A stretch of 64,000 bases of DNA from Tenrec ecaudatus (lineage: Eukaryota; Chordata; Mammalia; Afrosoricida; Tenrecidae). Position 1 is the first letter of the stretch. Every line of letters starts with the position of its first letter. The notes below the pieces were generated by a model. It was not told where the DNA came from. It saw nothing but the letters and a program-made list of their open reading frames with translations, and made no database searches. The stretch is from assembly GCF_050624435.1 (NCBI RefSeq), contig NC_134540.1, positions 104,003,739 to 104,067,738 of the forward strand, given 5' to 3'. This document shows positions 58,401 through 64,000 of the stretch, piece after piece. The translations under genes and the position numbers were made by a program.

Positions 58401-61400
58401 TTTCCCTCCATGTGGAAGCTCCTTCCTCTCGCCCTTCTTCTTTCATCCCTTAGTTTTAACATGAGATTCCCTCCTTCTCAGCACGTCTCCACCCCTCCAA
58501 CAGAGGCCAGCCTTCTCTGCATGCAGCCTGCTCAGCCCGTTCCTGAGCACTCGGAAACACGTCGCCTTCTTTGGTCACTGAGGCCTTATCGGACATCCTG
58601 CGGCTTCACAGGGAGAGGAAGAAGCCATATCCACAGCAGCCCAAGGCCGACGGCCACAAGGCAGAGACATGCCTGTGCCCTTTCTCTTTCTCTACTTGAC
58701 TCTGTGCTCTGAGGGACAAAATCACTCATTCTTGAGAAACACTTCTCGCACCCTGCTCAACGTGTTGTTGGGAGACCGGCAGTGCACAGAGCCGGTTCCG
58801 ATCTCCGATCCCGCCCGCCCTCCTAAAGCCCCTTGCCGCACGGTCCCAGGGTGATTCCTGTGTGCTTCAGCTGCTGCGAAGGGCTCACGAAGTGTGTTCC
58901 GGGGACTTGAATAAAGATATGCGGACATTTGGCTGGTTTTGAAGTTCGATCAAATGATTGACGAGTCAATGACCCATTAAAAGAGAAAGGGGGCAGAGAA
59001 TGCCAATCTAGTGCTTAGCTCAGCTCTCATGACCCCAAAGCCCTGCTGCCCCATGGTTACGTTCTACAGCTCGTGGACAGAAGCCTAAGTAGTGTGAAGA
59101 TACAGCTGCAGGAAACGGAGCATCTGCATATATGTAGAAAACGGCTTACACCCAGGCGGTAATGGTCTTCGGTGACCCAGTAAGATCGCACGTCACATGG
59201 ATGAATGAAACTGGGATTCTCCGAAATGATTAACCCAGCGCTTGCTTGCATGCTGGCTCATTAATGACTCCCAGCCTTTGTGGAGAGAGGGTTAAGTAGA
59301 GATGTCATCCTTCTTCTGAAAACCACAATTTACGACTGGCTTCTGGTGATTTATGATCTTCCTTGCCACAAAGCCCGCTATTAGGAAGACCCGAATCATT
59401 TAGGGGCCGTTTGAACCATATACAGGATGTGCACTCTGACCTCCATCCGATTGGGTAAGGAGTTCTCTGCCAGATGCGGCTGCCTGCAGCAGTGATCTTA
59501 GTAGGAAGCCCATTGCAGGTTAGAAAATCGATCCCAAGGAACATGGATCCTGCAGCCTGTCGTTAGAGAGGTAATCGCCCCACAGGCCACCCTTACCTGC
59601 TGGCAGAAACAATTGTGGTGCCACTGGAAGCTGAGCACTGTTGGGGGTCAGGGGGGAAGTGCCAGAACGGGGTTCATGTGGGAGGCCTGAGTCTGATACC
59701 CGGCCAGTGCACCTCATGTGCCCCTGCTGCCCCACCTGCCAGTGGGAGCCGCTGTGCTACGATGCCCAACAAGTGCCAACTAACTGAGCTGCCAAACTAA
59801 ACACAGGAAGAAAGGCTTGGCAATCTGCTTCCAGAAATCAGCCGTGAAAACCTGGGACTTCCAGCGCTCCGGTCTGCAGCCCAGCGTGGGGCGGGCACAA
59901 GCGCACGGGCATGGGGTTGCCGTGAATCAGGGCCCAACACAATGGAAGCCGGTAACTGCAACGATAGTGGTGTATCAGTGGTGGTACATAACTCCAGTTA
60001 TTTATGACGCACGGAACAGTGCTGAGCAAGCGCTTCACATCGGTAAGGGGTGGTTGTCCTGGGCAGGGTGACTCAGCCTCATGGAGGCTCTCCCAGAGGG
60101 CCCCTGCTCATCACCATCACCTCCGTCGGCTGCCTGCTAGACGGGGCACGTCAAGTGGTGGAGCATACCCAGGTCTTACAACCCGAACTCCCTGTTGCTG
60201 TCTCTGGCTTCTCTGCACGTCTGGAGGCTGCAACTCAGGCATGTGGTCGTCCTTCACCGCGGGGAGGCTCAGAGAGGCCACCTAGCTGTATGCCAGCAAA
60301 AAGAGACAACATGAACAGCTCAGTGTTGGCCTCGGGGATCTCCAGCGCTCCATGGCACAGCATTCTGTATAGTCTGCCGTTACCCTAACCCTTCAGACTT
60401 AGCTAAATCAGTCAGAACTTGAGTTTCTTGTGGCTTAATTACATGTGTGGCTGGATTTGTTGAGGTTGGAGGCTGCTTTTATCTTCTTAGGCATAATTAC
60501 TTCCTAGGTAGCTACTCTATTACATGAACGAGAGTGTTTTCTAGTTATCAAAGGGGTGGGGGGGAGCAGTGGGGCAGCAGAAAACAAGTATTTCTGGGGT
60601 GAAAAGAGAGAACAAGCACCTCTAGGGCATTTGGGGGATGGGTGTGAGGACTCAGATTCCTAACTACTAGATGATGTGTTGGGCTATACATTGAGCTGGT
60701 AACCATAAGGTCAGCGGTTCAAACCCACCAGCCACTTCTTGGGAGACAGAGGAGGCTTTCTGCTCCCATAAAGGCTTACTGTAGTCTCAGAACCCACAGG
60801 GGCAGTTCTACTCTGACCTACAGGGTTGGCTGTGAATTCAGAACTGACTCAATGGCCATGAAATGAGTTGAGCTGAATGATATGCACATTATAAAATTAT
60901 TACTAACAGGAATTTACTAGATAATAAGTTTGAGGAGCTAATTTCGTAGAAACTCCATATACCATATATACTCAAGTATAAGCTGACCCAAATATCGAGG
61001 CACCTAATTTTACCACAAAAGCTGCATGAAAAATGTGCTGAAAAACTCGGCTTATACATGAGTATATACAGTATATATTTTAGAGCTGAAGAAGTCTTCT
61101 GTGATTATCTTGTTGATTCCATTTCTTATCTAGATTCAGGTTCTTTGGTAAAATTGTGATGTATAAGTGCTACCAAATTACAGTGAAGCTCTCCCACCAT
61201 TGGCTGCCTTGCTTTTCTTAGGGTTTGAATGCAGTGTTTGACATCTTGGTGATTGGCAAATTAAACATTCTGGAAATTGTCCAGAAGGTACTGCACAAAG
61301 ACAAGTCCTTAGAGGTGAGTATAGCCTTTTGTTTCCAGCTCAGACATCAGAAAATGTCACATACCAAGCTGATTTCAAATGCCACTTTCCAGTATGCCGG

Positions 61401-63291
61401 GTGCCTTTGAATTCTAAAATAGCCCAGCCCTGTACGGCACAATGTCAAAGTCGTGCCGGCAGACTGGCTATATTTTTGTACCTGGCATGGCCGAGGTTAT
61501 ATTTAAAAACCTGCGATGTTGGTGGCTCTGTGGTTTCCTTCCAGAACTTTGGCGTGCTCAGGAACGGGGGCCTTCTCTTCAGAATGACTCTCCTGACCTT
61601 GGGGGGCACCATCATGCTATATGTGCGCTGGAAAATCATGGGCACGGGGCCCCCAGCATTCACAGAGGTGGACAACCCAGCCTCCTTTGCCGACAGTGTG
61701 GTGGTCCGGGTGAGTTCTAGACCCCCTCCCCTTTGGGCTATCTTCTCGTCCCCTTTCATCCCTCCTCCTCATCTCCAGAGCCCACCCCCCAGACTTCAAT
61801 CATGGTTTGCTATTGCTCAGGATCATTCTGGATGAAAGCAGACTTGCATTTTCCTTTACGGTTGTGGGAAAAAGTTACATTGACCATGTCGTGCACCCAT
61901 CATCTGTTCACGACAGCTCTCCCCTTACCGCAAACAGGAACTCACTACCTCCCCGTCGAAAGGGCACCTCCTTTGCCTTCTCTGCCTCCCTCCTGCCCCG
62001 GGTTATCATGAACAAACCTGGGACTCTACACATGTGCCTATTGGTGTTTCATATAGGTGAGATCAGACAGTATTTGTCCTTTCGTGATTGACATATCGCT
62101 GCATACTATATCATCAAGGTTCTTCCAGGTGGTGGCATGCACCGGGGCTGATTCCCTTTATCGCTGAGTAATATCCCTTTGAGAAACCAGGTTTTTACCA
62201 CTAGGGATTGCGAAGGGGCTGAACTCCTTGTGCTTCTTTTGTATTTGCCAAAAGCCCCCTCCAAGGTCGGGTTCCCTGCCTGTTTTGTTACTTTGTCTCC
62301 TAAGCTGTTGCTTGTGTCTTAGAGGAAAGTGATGCGGCTGGGTTAAGACAAATGTCAAGTTTCCGACGTAACTTTAAATAGGTAATGATGTCAGGACCCC
62401 CTTTGTTCTTGAAGGATGTTTTTGCTAAACGCGAGGGACTTGAGCGACAAATTCTTAGCTGTTTCACAGAAACAGAAACCAGGAGGATGGTCTCTGAACG
62501 CTGTTGTGATGTGTTCAAGAGCCATGGGTGACCCTCCGCCCGCCAATTTCCTGAGCCACAGGTATGGGGCCTCCCTAAGTAAATGGGACATAATTAATCA
62601 ACAGCAAAAGCATACATTGTGTAGCCTTGTCCGGGAGCCTGGCAGCAGAGTGGTTACACGTTGGGCTGCTAACTGTGAGATTAGCAGTTCCAAACCACCA
62701 GCTGCTCCAAAGGGACTAGATGAGGCTTTCTCCTCTCTTGAAGATGTGTAGTGCTGGACTCCACATGGGAAGTCCTACCCTGTCCTATAGGGCAGGGCAG
62801 TCAAGTGTGAGTCAAAACTGACTCAAGGGCCGTGAGTTTGGTGTAGGTTCATGGCCTAGTCTGGTGGCTTTGATCTGTTATGATCTATTACAATCCAAAT
62901 ACCTTTCACAAATCACAAATTCCTACACTTAACAGAGAAGTAGACAAGGTTTTATGTTAGACAACTGCCGTCCTTCAACAAGAGGGTCCTCAAAAGTAAA
63001 AGTAGGATATGTATGTATGTACACGTATATGTGTATGTTTTTCACAGTTCAGTATCAAATCAATGTTTGTTTTCCTTTTGACTGACAGGCCATAAACTAT
63101 AATTACTACTATTCATTGAATGCATGGCTGCTGCTGTGCCCCTGGTGGCTGTGTTTTGATTGGTCAATGGGCTGCATACCCCTCATTAAGTCAGTCAGTG
63201 ACGGGAGAATAATTGCATTGGCAGCACTCTGGCTCTGCCTAATTGGCCTAATATGCCAAGCCCTGTGCTCTGAAGACAGCCACAAGAGAAG
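19268..63291 (+). CDS. TMTC4: TMTC4, N-terminal 381 codons in eight exons (3' part outside window)
   Basis: Joining the eight exons listed below gives an uninterrupted frame of 1145 nt (381 codons plus 2 nt of a split Arg codon). The protein matches TMTC4 as I remember the human one, including YDGDFVFDDSEAIVNN (residues 38-53), HPVHTEC (159-165), VGRADLL (170-176), CKEQGITVL (220-228) and FDWSMGCIPLI (337-347). TMTC proteins are multi-pass ER membrane proteins with a GT-C-like membrane half and a C-terminal TPR half facing the lumen; the family is implicated in O-mannosylation of cadherins and protocadherins, and TMTC4 in ER calcium homeostasis. Human TMTC4 is about 741 residues, so roughly half is encoded here. 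No stop, frameshift or broken splice site is seen. The start at 19268 has a strong context (A at -3, G at +4). The identity is very secure; the catalytic role is family knowledge. Confidence 0.96.
19479..19645 (-). repeat. AfroSINE, 50 bp after exon 2
   Basis: GTGGGCTTGAACCCCCCCAT and GGGCAGAACTGTCCCAGAGG; diverged. Confidence 0.6.
19801..19988 (+). repeat. AfroSINE, head truncated
   Basis: GGGCTGCTAACCACAAGGTC through GAATTCACTCGATGGCAGTG and an oligo-T end. Confidence 0.85.
19997..20150. repeat. tandem duplication, 2 x 77 bp
   Basis: 19997-20073 and 20074-20150 have the same length and differ at about three positions. Each holds GATGTCCAGCCACTGCCCGC and CACACACTTCTAGGATGCCA. Confidence 0.95.
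21035..21227 (-). repeat. AfroSINE, diverged
   Basis: CACTGCCACGTCGTTTCTGA and GAAGTTTGAACTGCCAACCT. Confidence 0.7.
22242..22413 (+). repeat. AfroSINE
   Basis: GAGGCCCTGGTGGTGCTGTC, CACAAGGTCAGTGGTTCAAA, then CCACTTGATGGCAGTGGGTT. Confidence 0.85.
24137..24335 (+). repeat. AfroSINE
   Basis: TTGGGCTGCTGACCACACCG, CAGGGGCAGTTCTACCCTGC and CGGCTCGATGGCAGGGAGGC. Confidence 0.85.
25318..25850 (-). repeat. three AfroSINEs in a row, all antisense
   Basis: Copies at about 25318-25496, 25515-25648 and 25652-25850. Each has its own tail motif (for example CACTGCCATCAAGTTGAGTC at 25670) and T-loop (GGCGGGTTCGAACCTTGTGG at 25793). Confidence 0.8.
26032..26147 (+). CDS. TMTC4: TMTC4 exon 3: residues 55-92 plus 2 nt
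   Basis: The acceptor is TTCCTGCAG|GAT and the donor CAG|GTGAGA. It encodes DLQAETPLGDLWHHDFWGSK and then LSSNTSHKSYRPLTVLTF, nearly identical to mammalian TMTC4. This is part of the first lumenal loop. The RPLTVLTFR motif is typical of the TMTC family. The exon ends after two bases of the Arg93 codon. Confidence 0.95.
26188..26356 (-). repeat. AfroSINE, older subfamily, 40 bp after exon 3
   Basis: CGGTTCCGACTCATGGCGAC and the internal TTTCAGTAGCTGATTTTTC mark a different subfamily from most copies here. Confidence 0.75.
26478..26668 (+). repeat. AfroSINE
   Basis: GCACCTCTCGTGGCGCAGTG, TTTGCGGTTCGAACCCACCA and GGTCGCTATGGGTTGGGATC. Confidence 0.85.
27502..27718 (+). CDS. TMTC4: TMTC4 exon 4: residues 93-165
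   Basis: The acceptor is TTACTACAG|AAT; the donor is TGC|GTGAGT. The first base completes Arg93. It encodes NYYWSGGFHPVGFHVVN, a membrane segment at about 105-133, the linker QYTSKGRRLNLAPR (134-147), and a second hydrophobic segment ending in HPVHTEC (159-165), a TMTC signature. It ends in phase 0. Confidence 0.95.
27870..28073 (-). repeat. AfroSINE, near full length
   Basis: CTGCCATCTAGTCGATTCCG to CACCACCAGAGCTCC, about 150 bp after exon 4. Confidence 0.85.
28272..28560 (-). mobile_element. RTE/BovB LINE 3' end, antisense
   Basis: It begins with the SINE-like terminus (TCGAGCTGGCTCCGACTCAG) and continues with GGAGCCCATTGGTGCAGCCA and CGTCTCGCCATCCTTGC, matching the antisense 3' end of an afrotherian RTE. 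The coding frame is decayed. Confidence 0.7.
28925..29200 (+). mobile_element. tRNA-Gly-type SINE with RTE-like tail (5' end degraded)
   Basis: GCAGTGCACCTCATGTG is followed by AAGACAGACTAGGAAGAAAG, CCTATGGATCGCAACAATTT and a terminal GACTTGATGGCAGGCAAC. This is the same family as 59625-59975. Only the end of the tRNA-like head remains. Confidence 0.6.
30100..30370 (-). repeat. dispersed repeat family IV, copy 4
   Basis: ACATTTTATTAGGGACTCAT, AATTGTATAAAGCACATCCA and CCCTTGCATCAGGTCCTCTT match the family. It continues to ATTTTGTCATATCTTGCCCT. Confidence 0.6.
30685..31170 (+). repeat. dispersed repeat starting GGTTGTCTAGAGAAAG
   Basis: A CTCTAGAGAA-like head, an internal CT-rich tract (31000-31035) and an end in ACATAAAGTCATCTAAATAC suggest an LTR-like or satellite-tailed repeat, perhaps related to 6795-7060. 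The boundaries are approximate. Confidence 0.4.
32160..32634. repeat. AfroSINE inverted pair plus a third copy
   Basis: Sense 32160-32327 (GGGAGCCCTGATAGTGTAAT), then antisense 32332-32478 (CACTGCCATCAATTCCGACT) and antisense 32495-32634 (CCGCCATTGAGTTGATTCTG). The first two lie tail to tail, 5 bp apart. Confidence 0.85.
32936..33115 (-). repeat. AfroSINE, older subfamily
   Basis: A (GTT)n start, GATGGTGCCGAGTCAGCTGT and AACTGTGCCCCATAGGGCTT. Confidence 0.65.
33530..33715 (+). repeat. AfroSINE
   Basis: CAAGGTCAGCAGTTCAAACC and GGATTGACTCGATGGCAGTG. Confidence 0.9.
34040..34207 (+). repeat. AfroSINE, diverged
   Basis: GGAACCGTGGTGGCTTAGTG and GACACGATGGCAGTGCGTCT. Confidence 0.75.
34485..34680 (-). 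repeat. AfroSINE, full length
   Basis: CCCACTGCCATCAAGTCCAA to GTGCCACCAGGGCTCC, 260 bp before exon 5. Confidence 0.9.
34943..35030 (+). CDS. TMTC4: TMTC4 exon 5: residues 166-194 plus 1 nt
   Basis: The acceptor is TTCTTTGAAG|GTC; the donor is AAA|GTAAGC. It encodes VAGVVGRADLLCSLFVLLSF and then LGYCEAFRE. The VGRADLL motif after HPVHTEC is characteristic of TMTC proteins, and the hydrophobic run is a membrane segment. The exon ends after one base of codon 195. It precedes the 20.7-kb intron 5. Confidence 0.95.
35830..37060. repeat. longer copy of the same dispersed repeat
   Basis: The segment 36413-36580 aligns with 2943-3110. Surrounding AT-rich sequence, with no open frame, probably belongs to the same old element. 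The outer limits are estimates. Confidence 0.45.
37328..37402. mobile_element. palindromic mariner-like MITE, copy 2
   Basis: GGGGCTTCAAAAATGTTTGT and CATGAACTTTTTGAAACC flank CAAAGATAATGGAATTTT, the same plan as 15392-15466. Confidence 0.65.
37716..37916 (-). repeat. AfroSINE
   Basis: CTCATTGCCAGCGAGTCAAC and GGATTTGAACTGACAACCTT. Confidence 0.85.
38690..39010 (+). mobile_element. L1 3' UTR fragment
   Basis: GCAACAGATGAGTAGATACC, AGGATGACTCAGCCATTGAG and GTCACAAAAGGACAAATACT are hallmarks of the old L1 3' region. An AfroSINE head follows directly at 39013. Confidence 0.75.
39013..39110 (+). repeat. AfroSINE head, older subfamily
   Basis: GCCCTGGGTGGCATATGTGG and GGCGGGTCTAACCCACCAGA; only the tRNA-related part is clear. 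Confidence 0.65.
39303..39463 (-). repeat. AfroSINE
   Basis: AAAACTCACTGCCACTTAGT and GTGGGTTCAAACCGCAGACC. Confidence 0.8.
40925..41018. repeat. long inverted repeat, 34-bp arms, 26-bp loop
   Basis: 40925-40958 and 40985-41018 are reverse complements apart from two mismatches. The loop repeats GGAATGCCTTTATTAACC from the left arm. Confidence 0.93.
41061..41193. repeat. (TA)n/(GATA)n microsatellite within a 20-bp direct repeat
   Basis: AGTTTCCAAGAGGCCTCCAT occurs at 41061-41080 and 41174-41193. Between them are (TA)n at about 41090-41110 and (GATA)n at about 41111-41173. Confidence 0.93.
41318..41519 (+). repeat. AfroSINE, full length
   Basis: GAGCCCAGGCGGCATGGTGG, CTGCAAGGTCAGCAGTTATA and CAGAATCAACTCAATGGCAG. 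Confidence 0.85.
42433..42674. repeat. minisatellite, 7 units of 34/35 bp
   Basis: Units of 34, 35, 34, 34, 35, 35 and 35 bp built on GGGCTGTGTATACTTC. Two subtypes, GATGTCTTCCCTGGG and GATGACTTCCCTTGGG, are mixed. The last unit is the most diverged. The array is open in several frames on both strands because the unit has no stop. Confidence 0.97.
43576..43603. repeat. (CA)n microsatellite
   Basis: Fourteen CA units in intron 5. Confidence 0.97.
43870..44115 (+). repeat. dispersed repeat, related to 17850-18060
   Basis: It starts TGTGATGGTTAAGATTGAGG, followed by CAGTGGTTTGGTAGTTATGG and CAGTCATCCTCC, which I recall as a common old afrotherian repeat. GCAACCAGGTCTTTGGCACC matches the other copy. 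Confidence 0.5.
44270..44472 (-). repeat. AfroSINE, full length
   Basis: CACTGCCATGGACTCCATGC to CACTGTACCACCAAGCTCC. Confidence 0.85.
44627..44797 (-). repeat. AfroSINE, diverged
   Basis: GGGACAGACTAGAACTGCCC and CTACAGGGTTTCTGAGGCTG. Confidence 0.7.
44979..45009. repeat. (TG)n microsatellite
   Basis: About fifteen TG units in intron 5. Confidence 0.97.
46399..46495. repeat. (CT)n microsatellite
   Basis: Nearly pure CT for about 85 bp with two interruptions, then TTTCTCTCC. It gives a pyrimidine-only strand. Confidence 0.97.
48396..48606 (+). repeat. AfroSINE, full length
   Basis: GGAACCCTGGTGGTGCTGAG to GTGAGTTTGGCTTGGTTTGG. It bounds the SINE-poor island on the right. Confidence 0.85.
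50088..50284 (+). repeat. AfroSINE, full length
   Basis: GGAGCCCTGGTGTCGTAGTG, GTCAGCAGTTCGAAAGCATC and GGCAATGAGTTTGGTTTGGG. Confidence 0.9.
50540..50896 (+). repeat. two AfroSINEs, same strand
   Basis: 50540-50719 has CCATCGGTTCGAAGCCACCA and GAGTTGACTCAGTGGCAGCA. 50740-50896 is diverged, with CCTAGTGGGGAAAAGGTCAG. Confidence 0.75.
51538..51730 (+). repeat. AfroSINE
   Basis: TTAGGCTGCTGACTGCAAGG, GAAAGATGAGGCTTTCTACT and GGAATCGACTCGGTGGCAGT. Confidence 0.9.
52642..52819 (+). repeat. AfroSINE, diverged
   Basis: CAGTTCGGACCCACCAGCTG and CTTGGGAACCCTCTGGGGCC. Confidence 0.7.
53252..53418 (-). repeat. AfroSINE
   Basis: GCTGCCATCAAGTCAATTCT and CACAGCGACCCTATAGGACA. Confidence 0.85.
53745..54260. 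repeat. cluster of four AfroSINE fragments
   Basis: Antisense 53745-53870, sense 53931-54043 (CGAGGGCAGTGAGTTTGGTT), sense scrap about 54095-54125 (TTGACTCGATGGCGGGGTTT) and antisense 54140-54260. These look like repeated insertion and decay at one place. Confidence 0.65.
54408..54650. repeat. AfroSINE fragments in opposite orientation
   Basis: A sense T-loop piece (GGGTTCAAACCCACCAGTCA) runs into antisense CACCACCATTGGGTTAATGC, which in turn ends in a sense tail (CAGTGGCGATGGGTTTGGTG). Confidence 0.7.
54811..55182. repeat. AfroSINE pair, minus then plus
   Basis: Antisense 54811-54988 (GTGGGTTTGAACTGCTGACC) is followed by sense 54990-55182 (TCAAGGTCAGCAGTTTGAAA). Confidence 0.8.
55735..55835 (+). 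CDS. TMTC4: TMTC4 exon 6: residues 195-228
   Basis: The acceptor is TTGGCAG|GTA, the donor CTG|GTAAGA. Two bases complete Ser195, then SKEGAHFSTCWVLLSILLGA (196-215) and AAMLCKEQGITVL (216-228) follow. A membrane segment covers about 206-219. CKEQGITVL is strongly conserved in the family. It ends in phase 0. Confidence 0.95.
56195..56565 (-). repeat. AfroSINE split by the hAT-type element
   Basis: GAATCCTTTCTGACTCATAG to CCCACTACAC (56377), resumed by ACCACCAAGGCTCC after the target duplication at 56550. Confidence 0.85.
56378..56542. mobile_element. non-autonomous hAT-type element inserted in an AfroSINE
   Basis: The 165-bp element starts CAGGGGTGTCAAACTAGCGG and ends CCCTG. It is flanked by CACTACAC (56370-56377) and CACTATAC (56543-56550), an 8-bp target duplication with one mismatch, as hAT transposons make. 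It is too short to encode a transposase. Confidence 0.75.
57372..57596 (-). repeat. AfroSINE with a 24-bp internal tandem duplication
   Basis: The unit at 57390-57413 is repeated exactly at 57414-57437. The rest is a usual antisense copy, ending GCCACCAGGACTC. Confidence 0.85.
58140..58305 (+). repeat. AfroSINE
   Basis: GTGGTGTAGCGGTTCCGAGC and GGTCAGCAGTTCAAAACCTC. Confidence 0.85.
59625..59975 (+). mobile_element. tRNA-Gly-type SINE with RTE-like tail
   Basis: GGGAGGCCTGAGTCTGATAC followed by CCGGCCAGTGCACCTCATGT resembles the T arm and 3' acceptor of tRNA-Gly(GCC). The tail has GAAGAAAGGCTTGGCAATCT and GTTGCCGTGAATCAGGG. The head's D-arm side is scrambled, so this is not a functional tRNA gene. 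Confidence 0.6.
60667..60865 (+). repeat. AfroSINE
   Basis: GTCAGCGGTTCAAACCCACC and GAACTGACTCAATGGCCATG. Confidence 0.85.
60965..61069. mobile_element. palindromic MITE, about 105 bp, copy 2
   Basis: It matches 17337-17445 over its whole length, with GGCACCTAATTTTACCACAA in the middle and near-perfect ends. It lies about 150 bp before the exon 7 acceptor. Confidence 0.7.
61222..61314 (+). CDS. TMTC4: TMTC4 exon 7: residues 229-259
   Basis: The acceptor is TTTTCTTAG|GGT and the donor GAG|GTGAGT. It encodes 31 residues, GLNAVFDILVIGKLNILEIV followed by QKVLHKDKSLE, which align residue for residue with mammalian TMTC4. Both ends are phase 0. Only 230 bp separate it from exon 8. Confidence 0.95.
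61545..61709 (+). CDS. TMTC4: TMTC4 exon 8: residues 260-314
   Basis: The acceptor is CCTTCCAG|AAC and the donor CGG|GTGAGT. It encodes NFGVLRNGGLLFRM, a membrane segment at about 274-287, then IMGTGPPAFTEVDNPASFAD (290-309), which opens the DUF1736 region. The GPPAFTEVDNPAS motif is a family hallmark. Both ends are phase 0. Confidence 0.95.
61800..62175 (-). mobile_element. L1 3' UTR fragment, antisense
   Basis: CATATAGGTGAGATCAGACA, TTTGTCCTTTCGTGATTGAC and AAGGTTCTTCCAGGTGGTGG match the antisense of the L1 3' end; the terminal GCTGAGTAATATCCC fits too. It lies in intron 8. Confidence 0.7.
62630..62848 (+). repeat. AfroSINE, full length
   Basis: GGGAGCCTGGCAGCAGAGTG, CTGACTCAAGGGCCGTGAGT. 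Confidence 0.85.
63089..63291 (+). CDS. TMTC4: TMTC4 exon 9: residues 315-381 plus 2 nt
   Basis: The acceptor is GACTGACAG|GCC; the donor is AAG|GTAAGA. It encodes AINYNYYYSLNAWLLLCPWW (315-334), LCFDWSMGCIPLIKSVSDGR (335-354) and a hydrophobic run to CQALCSEDSHKR. This completes the DUF1736 region and adds two membrane segments. Gly353 stands where I recall Trp in human (SDWR). The remaining exons, with the TPR repeats, are outside the window. Confidence 0.95.
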
Positions 63292-64000
63292 GTAAGAGGC
63301 AACTCTGAATTTTAACTTCCACCCTGGGTTGAGTCCGAGGCGCTTTGCTAAATCCAGCACTGACCGTCTCAATGATGCTGTGGAAGGCATGTCTAAGATC
63401 ATGTCTTTCCAGTACACATTTAAGGCATGGATCAGCTCCAGCCACTTGGAGTTCATTGCCCAGCCTCAACTAGTGGGGAGTAGAATTAGTGGAGGGGGGT
63501 GTAAGGATGACTGCTTCATCTCCCCGCCCTCTGCCCTCCCCCCTAAAGTAGCATTTTGAGATGCTTCACCCTGTAGGCGGTAGAGAGTAATTTGTGGTCA
63601 GAACAGAGAGTGTAATTGGTGTGCGTTGTGCCTGTTATTCCCTGACCCTCTTTCAGAAAATCCCGGTGAATGCTGGAGTGTTTCCTTCTGGTGCTGTTGG
63701 CTGGAAAATAAGCTACTTCCCCAAAGACACGACATTTTTCTCGCTAAAAAAAATGCTTGTTTGTTTCATGAAAGAGAAAACACGTAAGACGCTTTCATTT
63801 AAGCATAAGTGTTGAAGGAATTAAAAGAGTGTTTTCTCAAACAAACAAATTTCTCAAAACAAATTAAGTTCCAAGTTGACCTATGTATTAAATTGGTCCA
63901 TGATGCTAGGCGACAGCAAACTCCCAGTTCATTTCACTTATATGTGTGGAATAGGATTTTTTAAAACAAAAAAACAGTACTTTGGGTCCAAGGCCCAGGG
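63292..64000 (+). other. TMTC4: start of TMTC4 intron 9, running off the window
   Basis: This follows the donor at 63291. No exon, SINE or other element is recognised in the 709 bases present. Confidence 0.6.

Larger units (their letters stand above)
55836..61221 (+). other. TMTC4: TMTC4 intron 6
   Basis: It holds an AfroSINE interrupted by a hAT-type element, two further AfroSINEs, a tRNA-Gly-headed SINE, and a palindromic MITE 150 bp before exon 7. 56690-57360, 57600-58130, 58310-59620 and 59980-60650 show nothing I can name. Confidence 0.65.
61710..63088 (+). other. TMTC4: TMTC4 intron 8
   Basis: An antisense L1 3' fragment (about 61800-62175) and one AfroSINE (62630-62845) account for about half of it. 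62180-62625 and 62850-63088 hold nothing recognised. Confidence 0.65.

Noticed and set aside
59640..59730. tRNA-Gly gene
   Set aside because: Only the 3' half resembles the tRNA; the D-arm and anticodon side is scrambled and a SINE tail follows.
1..64000. A previously undescribed multi-gene system
   Set aside because: Apart from TMTC4 no second gene can be supported on either strand; the remainder is intron, intergenic DNA and repeats.

Overview
The window is mammalian nuclear DNA, almost certainly from an afrotherian. It carries dozens of copies of a tRNA-derived SINE whose 3' part reads like 'GAATCGACTCGATGGCAGTG'-type sequence, which I recognise as AfroSINE. It also holds a tRNA-Gly-headed SINE with an RTE-like tail, and RTE/BovB, L1, LTR and DNA-transposon remnants. 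I cannot name the species. There is no bacterial-style gene organisation, no CRISPR array and no operon.

One protein-coding gene is present: TMTC4 (transmembrane and tetratricopeptide repeat containing 4), on the plus strand. A CpG island at about 11.85-13.15 kb marks its promoter and carries a likely non-coding first exon ending at 12428. Eight coding exons follow at 19214-19429 (start codon 19268), 26032-26147, 27502-27718, 34943-35030, 55735-55835, 61222-61314, 61545-61709 and 63089-63291. All junctions are GT/AG, the phases agree, and the joined frame is open for 381 codons plus two bases. This is the multi-membrane-spanning N-terminal half of the protein with the DUF1736 region. The TPR half lies beyond the right edge.

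Layout: 1-11.8 kb is intergenic DNA full of repeats, including a likely solo LTR at 4076-4555 and a well-supported one at 5321-5800 with a 5-bp target-site duplication. 11.85-13.15 kb is the promoter and exon 1. The rest is TMTC4 introns and exons. Intron 5 (20.7 kb) is the largest; it holds a 7-copy 34/35-bp minisatellite, a 34-bp-arm hairpin, several microsatellites and a SINE-poor island at about 46.6-48.4 kb.

Family knowledge places TMTC proteins in the endoplasmic reticulum, where they take part in O-mannosylation of cadherin-type proteins; TMTC4 has also been linked to ER calcium handling. The most interesting features of the locus itself are two chained upstream ORFs in the predicted 5' leader, the repeat-poor island in intron 5, and a nested hAT-type insertion inside a SINE. 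I found no undescribed multi-gene system.
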